Source: Magnetospirillum sp.
GTDB lineage: Bacteria; Pseudomonadota; Alphaproteobacteria; Rhodospirillales; Magnetospirillaceae
Reading direction: 5' to 3'
NCBI GenBank assembly: GCA_024707145.1
Contig: JANQAI010000013.1
Location: 356,747-420,746 of the forward strand
DNA: 64,000 bases
Shown here: positions 43,706-52,871 of the stretch, piece by piece
How the letters are laid out: each line of letters starts with the position of its first letter
Numbering within the stretch: the first letter of the stretch is position 1
Translations under genes and position numbers: made by a program
The notes under the pieces: model-generated
Told to the model about the DNA's origin: nothing
Seen by the model: the letters and a program-made list of their open reading frames with translations, nothing else
The model's database searches: none

Positions 43706-44116
43706 ATGATCCTGTTCGAATTGCGCTGTGCCAACGATCACCACTTCGAGGGCTGGTTCCGGGACAATGCCGGCTTCGACGCCCAGTCGGCGGCGGGCGA
43801 GATCGCCTGTCCGCTGTGCGGCGACACCCAGGTGGGCAAGGCCATCATGGCGCCGCGCCTGAACAAGGCCACCGGCCAATCCCTGGACGCCCAGGGTGCG
43901 GCGCAGGAGATGCGCCGCCTGCTGGGCGACCTGCGCCAGAAGATCGAGCAGCATTGCGAATACGTGGGCGGCAGCTTCGCCGACGAGGCCCGCAAGATCC
44001 ACTACGGCGACGTGGAAGCCCGTCCCATCTACGGCGAAGCCTCCAACGAACAGGCCGCCGAGTTGGAGGAAGAGGGGATCGCCGTGGGCCGCATCCCTTG
44101 GCTGCGAGAGAACTGA
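43706..44116 (+). CDS. DUF1178 zinc-ribbon-like protein
   Basis: A protein of 136 residues of a family conserved across alpha- and betaproteobacteria. The start MILFELRCANDHHFEGWFRD and the pair CPLCGDTQVGKAIMAPRL form a small rubredoxin-like Cys4 or Cys3His site. The C-terminal part contains FADEARKIHYGDVEARPIYG, the family signature. Function unknown. ATG 43706 follows GGTTGGAAGAG. It stands alone, followed by an intergenic repeat. Confidence 0.92.
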   Translation: MILFELRCANDHHFEGWFRDNAGFDAQSAAGEIACPLCGDTQVGKAIMAPRLNKATGQSLDAQGAAQEMRRLLGDLRQKIEQHCEYVGGSFADEARKIHYGDVEARPIYGEASNEQAAELEEEGIAVGRIPWLREN

Positions 44117-44147
44117 TTTCTGGCGGACCTATCGGTCTCTCTGCTGT

Positions 44148-44258
44148 CATCCCGAGCGGCAGCGAGGGACCTCATCCTGGCAGGTCTTTGCCAGTACTGG
44201 CCCGGTGTGCCAAGCGGGGATCCCTCGGCGCACACTCCTCGGGATGACACGGGAAAGC
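44148..44258. repeat. Dispersed intergenic repeat (third copy)
   Basis: ctgtcatcccgagcggcagc through ctcctcgggatgacacggg. The ends are inverted (tgtcatcccgag / ctcgggatgaca), and the middle has the ggcagg-tgcca pairing seen in the 31.8- and 34.3-kb copies. Confidence 0.7.
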
Positions 44259-44329
44259 TCAACCGGACAGCAGTGGGTCGAGTCCGCGCATGACGATACA
44301 CAGGGGTGATGAGCGCGCCATTGCCCCAA

Positions 44330-44358
44330 CAAAAAACCCTCTCCCGAGGGGAGAGGGT
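44330..44358 (-). terminator. Intrinsic terminator of the RodZ-like gene
   Basis: Stem aaccctctccc / gggagagggtt with a 3-base loop, followed on the minus strand by a run of T. It lies 28 bp after the RodZ-like stop. Confidence 0.82.
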
Positions 44359-44386
44359 TCGATGCGGGGAAACGCCTCCCCGTGCC

Positions 44387-45577
44387 TCAGCTTCCGCCCA
44401 GCAGCTTGTCCGGGTCCAGCTTGATGTCGCGGCGGACCTGGCCGGCATTGCCCAGTGCCGGGACCTTCTTGCCGTCCACCATCACGTCCAGGGCGCCGGC
44501 GTTGCCCACCATCAGGGTCAGACCGGGCCGGTTGGGCACCATGTAGCTGTCGCCCCGGCGCAGCAGGCGTGACAGCAGCAGCTGGCCGTCCAGCTCGCGC
44601 ACCTGCACCCAGCAATCGTCGGCGCTGGCCTTCAACTGGATGCGGGCGTCGGTATGCTCCTGGCCGATCACCTTGCCATCCGGCACCGGGGCGGTTGCCT
44701 CCGGGGCTGCCGGCGTCGGGATGACGGCGGGAAGCGGGGCGGCGGGAGCCGGGGGCGGCGGCGTGGTCGTGGCGGCCGGCGCAGCGGTCTGGGCTGCCGG
44801 CTTGGGAGCCTCGGCGGGCTTCGCGGGGCCGCTCTTGGCCGTCTCCGGCTTGGCCGGAACAGCGGCAGTCGGAACCACCGGCTTGCCGGGCTCGCTCTTG
44901 GCGACGGGAGCGGGAGCCTTGGCTTCCTCTTCCTCCTGCGGCGGCACCACTTCGGTTTCCTTGCCGGCGGCGATGGGGGCCGGAGTGCCTTCCTCGGCCT
45001 TGGTCTCTTCCGGTTTGGCCTCGTCCGGCCTGGGCTGGACCGCTTCGGCCTTCGGGGCCTCGGCCGGCTTGGGCGCCTCGCCGGTCAGGTTGGCCTGGCG
45101 GTTGAGCACCGAGGCCAGGCGTTCGGGCAGCGGCGGCACGATCTCGGCCACGTCGGCGCTGCGCGAGGACAGGAAGTACCAGCCGGCATAGGCCAACCCG
45201 GCCAGGACCAGACCCAGAAACAGCACGGCGCCGCCGGGAATGCGGCCCTCCGACACCGGCGAGGGGAACACCAGTTCCGAGCGGGCGTTCAGTTCGCCCG
45301 CGGCCTCGGCGCGGAAGCGGCGTACCATCTCCTCGCCGTCCATTCCCAGGAACTCGGCATAGGTGCGCAGGAAGCCGATGGCGTAGGTGCCGCCCGGCAG
45401 ATCCTTGTGGCGTCCGTCCTCCAGCGCCTGCAGGAAGGGCTGGCGGATGCGCAGTTGTTCGGCGACCTCGCCGATATCCTTGCCCATCAGCTCGCGGGCG
45501 GTCTTCAGGGTCTGCCCGACGGCGATGGTGGGCGCCCCTTGAGTCAAGTTCACATTGTCTTGCGTGCTGCTGGCCAC
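44387..45577 (-). CDS. RodZ-like helix-turn-helix membrane protein (DUF4115)
   Basis: A protein of about 396 residues. The N-terminal helix-turn-helix is of RodZ type (GQTLKTARELMGKDIGEVAE, QPFLQALEDGRHKDLPGGTY, AIGFLRTYAEFLG). One membrane helix follows (GGAVLFLGLVLAGLAYAGWY), then about 170 residues of Ala/Pro/Glu/Lys-rich linker and a C-terminal DUF4115 domain (RIQLKASADDCWVQVRELDG, then VPNRPGLTLMVGNAGALDVM). RodZ links MreB to the cell envelope and controls cell shape. The start is the GTG at 45577 behind GGGAAGGG. It has its own terminator and probably its own promoter. Confidence 0.86.
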   Translation of the reverse strand: MASSTQDNVNLTQGAPTIAVGQTLKTARELMGKDIGEVAEQLRIRQPFLQALEDGRHKDLPGGTYAIGFLRTYAEFLGMDGEEMVRRFRAEAAGELNARSELVFPSPVSEGRIPGGAVLFLGLVLAGLAYAGWYFLSSRSADVAEIVPPLPERLASVLNRQANLTGEAPKPAEAPKAEAVQPRPDEAKPEETKAEEGTPAPIAAGKETEVVPPQEEEEAKAPAPVAKSEPGKPVVPTAAVPAKPETAKSGPAKPAEAPKPAAQTAAPAATTTPPPPAPAAPLPAVIPTPAAPEATAPVPDGKVIGQEHTDARIQLKASADDCWVQVRELDGQLLLSRLLRRGDSYMVPNRPGLTLMVGNAGALDVMVDGKKVPALGNAGQVRRDIKLDPDKLLGGS

Positions 45578-45683
45578 GATGGATGACCCTTCCCGGAAAT
45601 AATGGGGAAAACGACCGGCCGATCCTGTGTGTATCAAATCGGCGGCAAAGAAGGCAACCTTGACTCAAACGCTGACGAAATGC

Positions 45684-47948
45684 TCACAACGTCACGCCAT
45701 GGTCGATGGCGAAGCTTTTCAGCTTGTCCCGCAAGCTGCGATCGGGCGATTTCAGCAGCCCGTCCAGGTAATCCTTTAGCTGCGCCACCGCCAGGGTGCG
45801 AATCATGGTCTTGACCGGACCGATGGAGGGCGACGCCACCGACAGGATGCGCACGCCGCAGGCGATCAGCGCCATGGCTTCCAGCGGACGTCCGGCCATC
45901 TCGCCGCATACCGACAGCGGCACCCTGGCCGCCTCGCATTTGGCGGCGACGTAACGGATGAAGGTCAGCATGGCCGGCGCCAGCGGATCGTAACGCTCGG
46001 CGATGCGCGGATTGCCCCGGTCCACCGCATAGAGGAACTGGGTCATGTCGTTGGAGCCGATGGAGACGAAATCCACCAGCGGCAGCAGCGCGTCCATCTG
46101 GAAGGCCAGCGCCGGCACCTCCAGCATGGTGCCCACCTGGATGGAATCGGGCAGCGGCCGGCCGGCGGCGCGCTCGCGCTCGATTTCCAGGTCGAGGATC
46201 CGGCGGGCCTGAACCAGCTCGGCCACCTCGGCGATCATGGGGAACATCAGCCGCAGTTCGCGCCCCACGGCCGAGCGCAGCAGGGCGCGCAACTGGTGGC
46301 GCAGCACCGCCGGGCGGTCCAGGGTGATGCGGATGGAGCGCCAGCCGAGCGCCGGGTTGTCCTCTTCGTACGGGTTCCAGTAGGGCAGGATCTTGTCGCC
46401 GCCCACGTCGAGGGCGCGGAACACCACCGGCTTGCCGGCGGCCTGGTCCAGGATCTTGCGGTACAGCAGGGTCTGGGCGGCCACGTCGGGCAGGGCAGAG
46501 CGCGCCATGAACGGCAGTTCGGTACGATACAGGCCGATGCCGTCGGCGCCCGAATCGTGCAGGTGGCTCATGTCCAGCAACAGGCCGGCATTCATCATCA
46601 GCTTGACGGAGACGTCGTCGCGGGTGACCGCCGGCAGGTCGCGCAAGCGGGCGTAATGGGCGGCCCGCTGCTCCCGCTGGGTCAGGGCTTCCGAGAAGAT
46701 GTCGCGGATGTCGTCGCTCGGGCGTACGAACACCTGGCCGTTGTCGCCGTCCACGATGACCGGATCGTGGGATTCCACCTTGTCCAGCACGTCCTTGGCG
46801 CGGCCCACCACCGGAATGTCCAGGGCGCGGGCGACGATGGCCACGTGCATGGTGGGCGAGCCCTCTTCCAGCACCAGGCCGCGCAGCCGCTTGGGGTCGT
46901 AGTCGAACAGGTCCATGGGACCCATGGTGCGGGCGATCAGGATGGCGTCGTGGGGCAGCTCGCCGCGCGGCGCGCCCTCCTCGCCGCCGGACAGGTGCTG
47001 GAGCAGGCGGTTGGCTAGGTCCTCGAAATCGTGCAGGCGCTCGCGCAGATAGGGGTCGGTGATCTGGCTCATGCGCGCGCGCATGTCGTCGTGCACCTTC
47101 TGCACCGCCGCCTCGGCGGTCAGGCCCGAGCGGATGGCCTCGCCGATCTTGCCCAGCCAGCCCTTGTCCTCGGTGAACATGCGATAGGTTTCGAGCACGT
47201 CGCGGTGCTCGCCGTCGCGCATCTCGGGGCGCGAGAACAGCTCGTCCAGGGCATTCTTGATGCTGGCCAGGGCGGCGCGCAGGCGGGCCAGTTCCGCCTC
47301 GGGGTCCTCGGCCACCAAACGGCGGATGGTGATGCGCGGCTGGTGCAGCACGGCGACGCCGATGCCGACGCCGGCATTGAGCTTGATGCCTTCGATGCGC
47401 AGCGGCAGCAGGGCGTTGCCGTCGACCGGAACCAGCTCCTCGCGGTTGACCAGCTCGCCCGAGGCCACCAGCTCGGCCAGCACCATGGCCACCGTCTCGA
47501 GGGTCTCGATCTCCTCGTCGGTGTAATGGCGCATGGTGCGGTTCTGCACCACCAGCACGCCGATGACGCGGCCGCCGCGGATGATGGGCACGCCCATCAG
47601 GGAATGGAAGATCTCTTCGCCCGTTTCCGGGCGGTAGGCGAACATGGGGTGGGACTGGGCGTCGGCCAGGGCCAGGGGGCGGGCGTGGGCGGCCACGTCG
47701 CCCACCAGGCCTTCGCCGACCCGCAGGCGGGTCTTGTGGACGGCGGTCTTCTTCAGGCCCTCGGTGGCGAACAGTTCCAGCACTTCGCCGGCGCGCATGA
47801 CGTAGCACGAGCACACCTCGGCCACCATGTCGGCGGCGATCAGCGTCACCACCTTGTCCAGGCGCTCCTCGGCGGTGCCGCCGCCGGCCATGACGTCGCG
47901 CAGCCGTGCCAGCAGGCGGCGCGAGACGGAGGGCGCCGCCGCCTGCAT
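45684..47948 (-). CDS. ptsP: GAF-domain phosphoenolpyruvate-protein phosphotransferase (EI-Ntr)
   Basis: A protein of 754 residues, first enzyme of the nitrogen-type PTS relay: PEP to EI-Ntr to NPr to EIIA-Ntr. The N-terminal GAF domain lies at residues 20-165 (VAEVCSCYVMRAGEVLELFA, HPMFAYRPETGEEIFHSLMG). The phosphohistidine domain carries EEGSPTMHVAIVARALDIPV. The PEP-binding barrel has GIGLYRTELPFMAR, FVSIGSNDMTQFLYAVDRGN and the active cysteine in LSVCGEMAGRP. ATG 47948 overlaps the stop of the upstream oxygenase gene, so they are co-translated. No sugar EII genes are near, consistent with a regulatory PTS. Confidence 0.95.
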   Translation of the reverse strand: MQAAAPSVSRRLLARLRDVMAGGGTAEERLDKVVTLIAADMVAEVCSCYVMRAGEVLELFATEGLKKTAVHKTRLRVGEGLVGDVAAHARPLALADAQSHPMFAYRPETGEEIFHSLMGVPIIRGGRVIGVLVVQNRTMRHYTDEEIETLETVAMVLAELVASGELVNREELVPVDGNALLPLRIEGIKLNAGVGIGVAVLHQPRITIRRLVAEDPEAELARLRAALASIKNALDELFSRPEMRDGEHRDVLETYRMFTEDKGWLGKIGEAIRSGLTAEAAVQKVHDDMRARMSQITDPYLRERLHDFEDLANRLLQHLSGGEEGAPRGELPHDAILIARTMGPMDLFDYDPKRLRGLVLEEGSPTMHVAIVARALDIPVVGRAKDVLDKVESHDPVIVDGDNGQVFVRPSDDIRDIFSEALTQREQRAAHYARLRDLPAVTRDDVSVKLMMNAGLLLDMSHLHDSGADGIGLYRTELPFMARSALPDVAAQTLLYRKILDQAAGKPVVFRALDVGGDKILPYWNPYEEDNPALGWRSIRITLDRPAVLRHQLRALLRSAVGRELRLMFPMIAEVAELVQARRILDLEIERERAAGRPLPDSIQVGTMLEVPALAFQMDALLPLVDFVSIGSNDMTQFLYAVDRGNPRIAERYDPLAPAMLTFIRYVAAKCEAARVPLSVCGEMAGRPLEAMALIACGVRILSVASPSIGPVKTMIRTLAVAQLKDYLDGLLKSPDRSLRDKLKSFAIDHGVTL

Positions 47949-48985
47949 CACGCCACCGTTTCCGGCACGGCGGCGCGCTGGCCGATGGCCGCCTGCGCCT
48001 GTTCGATCAGTTCGGCCAGGATGTCGGCCACCGGCGCCTCGCGGGTCACCATGCCGACGCTCTGGCCGGCCATGACCGAGCCGTTTTCCACGTCGCCGTC
48101 GATCACCGCGCGCTTGAGCGCTCCGGCCCAGAAATGCTCGATCTCCAGCTGCGCTTCCTTCTGTTCCAGCTCTCCGGCGCGGAAGCGGCGGATGACCTCG
48201 TGCTGGAATTCGATGAAGCGCTTGGTGCCCTCGTTGGCCAGCGCGCGCACCGGGATGACCGGGAAGGCGGGGTCCACCTGGGTAGTGGGCACCGCGTCGC
48301 GGGCGGCGGCCCTGATGAAGGCTTGCTTGAACTTCGGATGCGCCACGCATTCGGTGGCGCAGACGAAACGGGTGCCCAACTGGACGCCGACGGCGCCCAT
48401 CTCCAAGTAGCTGACGATGGCCTCGCCGCGGCCGATGCCGCCGGCCACGAAGACCGGCACCTGGGCGGCCATGTCGGGCAGGATTTCCTGGGCCAGCACG
48501 CTGGTGGCCACCGGGCCGATATGGCCGCCGGCTTCGGTGCCCTCGATGACCAGGGCGTCCACGCCCGAGCGCACCAGCTTCTTGGCCAGCACCGGGGCGG
48601 GCGCGAAGCACACCACCTTGGCGCCGGTGTCCTTGGCCCGCTTGATGGCGGCGCCCGAGGGCAGGCCGCCGGCCAGCACGACGTGGCTGACCTGCAGCTC
48701 GCCGCACACGTCGATCAGGCGGTCCAGTTCGGGATGCATGGTGATCAGGTTGACGCCGAAGGGCTTGGCGGTCAGTTCCTGGGTGGCGGCGATTTCCTCG
48801 GCCAGGCGGTCGGGCGCCATCGACCCGCAGGCAATGACACCGAAGCCGCCGGCATTGGAGATGGCGGCCACCAGGTGGCGTTCGGAAATCCACGACATGG
48901 CGCCGCCCATGATGGCGACGTCGGTGCCGAGGAAGTCACGACCGCGCTGCCACAGCTGGTCAAGGCGTTCGCGCGGAAAGGCCAT
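47948..48985 (-). CDS. Nitronate monooxygenase family FMN protein
   Basis: A TIM-barrel flavoprotein of 345 residues. Signatures are VAIMGGAMSWISERHLVAAI, SNAGGFGVIACGSM, GTEAGGHIGPVATSVL (with the active-site histidine region) and VFVAGGIGRGEAIVSYLEMG AVGVQLGTRFV for phosphate binding. The family also includes FabK-type enoyl reductases; here fabI is present elsewhere in the window, so an oxidase role is likelier. It sits between lysC and ptsP on the same strand, with its stop overlapping the ptsP start. Confidence 0.88.
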   Translation of the reverse strand: MAFPRERLDQLWQRGRDFLGTDVAIMGGAMSWISERHLVAAISNAGGFGVIACGSMAPDRLAEEIAATQELTAKPFGVNLITMHPELDRLIDVCGELQVSHVVLAGGLPSGAAIKRAKDTGAKVVCFAPAPVLAKKLVRSGVDALVIEGTEAGGHIGPVATSVLAQEILPDMAAQVPVFVAGGIGRGEAIVSYLEMGAVGVQLGTRFVCATECVAHPKFKQAFIRAAARDAVPTTQVDPAFPVIPVRALANEGTKRFIEFQHEVIRRFRAGELEQKEAQLEIEHFWAGALKRAVIDGDVENGSVMAGQSVGMVTREAPVADILAELIEQAQAAIGQRAAVPETVA

Positions 48986-49011
48986 TCCTCTCCCCCTCGC
49001 AGGTTGCCGGT

Positions 49012-50227
49012 TCAGGCGGCGTCCAGCCCGTAGGCGGTATGCAGGGCCCGCAGTGCCAACTCGGTGTACTTCTCCTCGATCAGCACGGAAATCTTGATTT
49101 CCGAGGTCGAGATCACCTGGATGTTGATGCCCTCGGCCGCCAGGGTGTGGAACATCTTCTGGGCGATGCCGGCATGGCTGCGCATGCCGACGCCGATCAC
49201 CGAAACCTTGACGACGTTGGCGTCGGCGACCAGGCGTTCGTAGCCCAGCGCGGCCTCTTCCACCACCTTCTTGGCGCGCTCCAGGTCGGCCTTGCCCACG
49301 GTGAAGGTCATGTCGGTGGACTTGCCGTCCTCGGACACGTTCTGCACGATCATGTCGACGTTGATGGCGGCGTCCGCCAGCGGGCCGAAGATCGAGGCGG
49401 CGACGCCCGGACGATCCGGCACCTTGACCAGGGTGATCTTCGCTTCGTCGCGGCTGTAGGCGATGCCGCTCACCAATTCCTTTTCCACGATCTCATCCTC
49501 ATCGCAAACCAGGGTACCGGGCTTGTCCTCGAAGCTCGACAGGACCTGCACGCGCACGCGGTGCTTCATGGCCATCTCGACCGAGCGGGTCTGCAGGACC
49601 TTGGCCCCCACCGAGGCCAGTTCCAGCATTTCCTCGTAGGTGATCTTATCCAGTTTCTTGGCGGTTTTCACGATACGGGGATCGGTGGTGTAGACGCCAT
49701 CGACATCGGTATAGATGTCGCAACGGTCAGCCTGAAGGGCTGCCGCCAGCGCCACCGCCGAGGTATCCGAGCCACCACGGCCAAGGGTGCTGATCCGATT
49801 GTCGGGGCCGACACCCTGAAAGCCAGCTACCACCGCGACCTGGCCTTTCTCCATACGGCGCACCATGTCCTCGGTATCGATGGACAGGATACGGGCCTTG
49901 CCATGCACGCCGTCGGTATGGATGGGCAGCTGCCAGCCGGACCAGGACCGGGCCTCGATGCCCAGGCTCCTGCAGGCCGATGGCCAGCAGACCGGTGGTC
50001 ACCTGCTCGCCGGTGGCCACCACCTGGTCGTATTCGCGGGCGTCGTGCAGCGGCGCCATCTGCCGGCACCATTCCACCAGCTGGTTGGTGGCGCCGGACA
50101 TGGCGGAAACCACCACGGCGACCTGATTGCCCGCCTCGACCTCGCGTTTGACCCGCTTGGCCACATTCTTGATACGGTCGATGTCGCCGACGGAAGTTCC
50201 GCCGAATTTCATGACGATGCGAGCCAT
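49012..50227 (-). CDS. lysC: Aspartokinase, frameshifted
   Basis: First enzyme of the Lys/Thr/Met pathway. The N-terminal kinase starts MARIVMKFGGTSVGDIDRIK and continues SAMSGATNQLVEWCRQ and VVATGEQVTTGLLAIGLQE. Near 49966 one extra C turns the expected GAGCTGGGC into GAGCCTGGGC. The frame is lost, while DTEDMVRRMEKGQVAVVAGF, TLGRGGSDTSAVALAAALQA and two ACT domains (ITLVKVPDRPGVAASIFGPL, INIQVISTSEIKISVLIEEK) continue in the other frame. The repaired protein has about 404 residues, the normal length. For an essential enzyme this is most simply a sequence error. Confidence 0.93.
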
Positions 50228-50401
50228 GAGGAATTCCTCTTGGACCTGGCGCGTTCCTTAAGGAATTGGCGCGTACGGTCGGTTCCAGAAATCTTTTGTT
50301 TGCCCGGTTGCCGCCCGAAGGGCGCCTCTTCATACTCTGTCGCCAACTAGGAAGCAAGTGCGGCCACCCCAGGAAACCGGCCGCGCCAGTAGGAGCCCCT
50401 G

Positions 50402-51178
50402 ATGTCGAATTCGAACGCGCCCAAGCGCATTCCGCCCGCCCGAATCCGGGAGCGTGAAGGGACCGCCTCCACGGACGAGGTCGCCCGCTTCACCGCCATG
50501 GCCGAAGCCTGGTGGGACCCGTGGGGCAAGTTCAAGCCGCTGCACAAGTTCAACCCGGTGCGGCTGGGCTTCATGCGCCGTAAGCTGGCCGAGCATTTCG
50601 GCCGCGATGCCGACGCCGCCCGCCCGTTCGAGGGGCTGAGCCTGCTGGACGTGGGCTGCGGCGGCGGCCTGCTCTCGGAGCCGCTGGCCCGCATGGGCTT
50701 CTCCGTCACCGGCGTGGATGCCGGCGACAAGAATATCGGCGTCGCCAAGGTGCATGCCCAGCAATCGGACCTGTCCATCGATTACCGCGTCGGCGGGCCC
50801 GAGGACGTCGCCCCCAACTCCTACGACGTGGTCCTGACCATGGAGGTCATCGAGCACGTGCCCGACCCGGCCCGCTTCATCGCGCTGGCCGCTGCCGCGT
50901 GCAAGCCGGGCGGCGCCTTCATGGGGGCGACGCTGAACCGCACCACCAAGTCCTACGCCCTGGCGGTGATGGGGGCGGAATACATCCTGCGCTGGCTGCC
51001 GGCGGGCACCCACGACTGGCGCAAGTTCGTCAAGCCGTCGGAATTCGCGGGCTTCCTGCGCGCCGCCGGCATCGAGGTGCGCGAGCTCAAGGGCATGGCC
51101 TATGTGCCGTTCAGGGACGAATGGCACGAGACCGCCGACCTGGACGTCAACTACATGCTGTTCGGCGTCAAGGGCTGA
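50402..51178 (+). CDS. ubiG: Ubiquinone biosynthesis O-methyltransferase
   Basis: A protein of 258 residues performing both O-methylations in ubiquinone synthesis. The N-terminal region TDEVARFTAMAEAWWDPWGK and KPLHKFNPVRLGFMR is a UbiG signature. SAM motif I is LSLLDVGCGGGLLSEPLARM, then VTGVDAGDKNIGVAKVHA, MEVIEHVPDP and LNRTTKSYALAVMGAEYILR WLPAGTHDWRKF. It is divergent from lysC, as in many Rhodospirillales and Rhizobiales. ATG 50402. Confidence 0.96.
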   Translation: MSNSNAPKRIPPARIREREGTASTDEVARFTAMAEAWWDPWGKFKPLHKFNPVRLGFMRRKLAEHFGRDADAARPFEGLSLLDVGCGGGLLSEPLARMGFSVTGVDAGDKNIGVAKVHAQQSDLSIDYRVGGPEDVAPNSYDVVLTMEVIEHVPDPARFIALAAAACKPGGAFMGATLNRTTKSYALAVMGAEYILRWLPAGTHDWRKFVKPSEFAGFLRAAGIEVRELKGMAYVPFRDEWHETADLDVNYMLFGVKG

Positions 51179-51265
51179 GTTCTCCGGCATCGGATTTGGT
51201 CCGGAACCATCCGCGCGGCTTCATCGTTCTCCGGGATAGGTGACCGATGGACGAAGGGATGATCC

Positions 51266-51445
51266 ATGAGCAAGCACATGCCGCCGGTGCCGCCCGAGCA
51301 GCGCACCCCCCATGGAGGTTCGGCCAATCCCCAGGATCTGGACCGGCAGCACGAGGGTCCGGAAAAGGACGGCCTCGCCCATCAGGGGGAGCAGGGCAAC
51401 ATCCGGCAGAACACCACCCATCAGGGCTATCAGCAGGACCGGTGA
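51266..51445 (+). CDS. Small disordered hydrophilic protein 1
   Basis: A 59-codon gene with GAAGGGATGATCC before its ATG. The product (MSKHMPPVPPEQRTPHGGSA, then NPQDLDRQHEGPEKDGLAHQ, ending NTTHQGYQQDR) is rich in Gln, His, Gly and Pro, has no hydrophobic core and no cysteine, and is predicted to be intrinsically disordered. It lies two bases before a second protein of the same character, forming a mini-operon. The composition recalls stress-linked hydrophilins, but that is inference. I do not know a named family. Confidence 0.6.
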   Translation: MSKHMPPVPPEQRTPHGGSANPQDLDRQHEGPEKDGLAHQGEQGNIRQNTTHQGYQQDR

Positions 51446-51447
51446 TC

Positions 51448-51642
51448 ATGGGACGCAAAGCACCGCAGACCGACCGCTCGCACGGCGGGCCGGGCAGCAG
51501 CCACGAGGACGCCACCGAACCACCGCCGCCGCGCCAGGCCAAGCCCGAACCCGGCGAGCCCACCAACGAGGATTCCAGCCGCCGGTCCGGGGGCGGGGGC
51601 GAACGCGACCGCCACCATTCCCACGACCCGGCCAGGAAATAG
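51448..51642 (+). CDS. Small disordered hydrophilic protein 2
   Basis: A 64-residue product starting MGRKAPQTDRSHGGPGSSHE and ending RRSGGGGERDRHHSHDPARK. It is strongly charged, rich in Arg, His, Gly, Ser and Pro, and lacks any hydrophobic stretch. Its ATG is two bases after the stop of the preceding small gene, so both are probably co-translated. It is not homologous in detail to its neighbour. Function unknown; the codon bias is native, which supports real coding. Confidence 0.5.
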   Translation: MGRKAPQTDRSHGGPGSSHEDATEPPPPRQAKPEPGEPTNEDSSRRSGGGGERDRHHSHDPARK

Positions 51643-51756
51643 GTTGGGTGGCGGGGCAGCCACCCGCTTGCCCGGGGTGACACGTTCTTCTGAAATGCGC
51701 TATATCAACCGCCCCGGCGCCGCTTCGGCGCCGGGGCGTTTTGCTATGGTGCAGTC

Positions 51757-52866
51757 ATGAGCGTACGTCCCTATCGCCAGATCCAGCGTCGCCGGTCGCG
51801 CCAGATCCACGTGGGTTCGGTGCCGGTGGGCGGCGATGCCCCCATCAGCGTGCAGACCATGACCAACACTTTGACCACCGACGCGGCCGCCACCGTGGCG
51901 CAGATCCGGCGGGCCGAGGCGGCGGGCGTGGACATCGTCCGCGTGTCCTGCCCGGACGAGGGCTCCACCGCGGCGCTGAAGGAGATCGTCAGACAGGTCT
52001 CGGTGCCGGTGGTGGCCGACATTCATTTCCATTACCGGCGCGCCATCGAGGCGGCCGAGGCGGGCGCCGCCTGCCTGCGCATCAATCCGGGCAATATCGG
52101 CTCGGCCGACCGGGTGCGCGAGGTGGTCAAGGCGGCCAAGGACCATGGCTGCTCCATGCGCATCGGCGTCAACGCCGGTTCCTTGGAAAAGCACCTGCTG
52201 GAGAAATACGGCGAGCCGTGCCCCGAGGCCATGGTGGAAAGCGCGCTGGAGCACGCCAGGATCCTGGAAGACAACGACTTCCGCGAGTTCAAGATCAGCG
52301 TCAAGGCATCGGACGTGTTCCTGGCGGTGGCTGCCTATCAGGGCCTGGCCGAGGCCTGCGACTACCCGCTGCACCTGGGCATCACCGAAGCCGGCGGCCT
52401 GATCGGCGGCACGGTGAAGTCGGCCATCGGGCTCGGCAACCTGCTGTGGTCGGGCATCGGCGACACCATCCGCGTGTCGCTGTCGGCGGCGCCCGAGGAA
52501 GAGGTCAAGGTCGGCTACGAGATTTTGAAGTCGCTGGGCCTGCGCACGCGCGGCGTCAACATCGTCTCGTGCCCGTCCTGCGCCCGGCAGGGCTTCAACG
52601 TGGTGAACACCGTCGCCATCCTGGAGAAGCGGCTGGCCCACATCACCGCTCCGGTCACGCTGTCCATCATCGGCTGCGTGGTCAACGGCCCCGGCGAGGC
52701 GCGCGAAACCATGATCGGCCTTACGGGTGGCGGCCAGGACAATCATATGGTCTATGTGAGCGGGACGCCGGACCACAAGATCGACGGCGACGCCATGATC
52801 AATCACATCGTCACCCTGGTGGAAGAGAAAGCGGCCGCGCTGGATGCGGCCAAACAGAAGGGATAA
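51757..52866 (+). CDS. ispG: (E)-4-hydroxy-3-methylbut-2-enyl-diphosphate synthase
   Basis: 4Fe-4S enzyme of the MEP isoprenoid pathway that converts MEcPP to HMBPP. A protein of 369 residues. Signatures are GDAPISVQTMTNTLTTDAAA, VADIHFHYRRAIEAAEAG, RINPGNIGSADRVREVV, GITEAGGLIGGTVKSAIGLG and the cluster ligands in VSCPSCARQGFNV with IGCVVNGPGEARE. ATG 51757 is followed by a conserved arginine-rich N-terminus. hisS begins 5 bp after its stop, so isoprenoid and histidyl-tRNA synthesis genes share a transcript. Confidence 0.97.
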   Translation: MSVRPYRQIQRRRSRQIHVGSVPVGGDAPISVQTMTNTLTTDAAATVAQIRRAEAAGVDIVRVSCPDEGSTAALKEIVRQVSVPVVADIHFHYRRAIEAAEAGAACLRINPGNIGSADRVREVVKAAKDHGCSMRIGVNAGSLEKHLLEKYGEPCPEAMVESALEHARILEDNDFREFKISVKASDVFLAVAAYQGLAEACDYPLHLGITEAGGLIGGTVKSAIGLGNLLWSGIGDTIRVSLSAAPEEEVKVGYEILKSLGLRTRGVNIVSCPSCARQGFNVVNTVAILEKRLAHITAPVTLSIIGCVVNGPGEARETMIGLTGGGQDNHMVYVSGTPDHKIDGDAMINHIVTLVEEKAAALDAAKQKG

Positions 52867-52871
52867 TCGTC

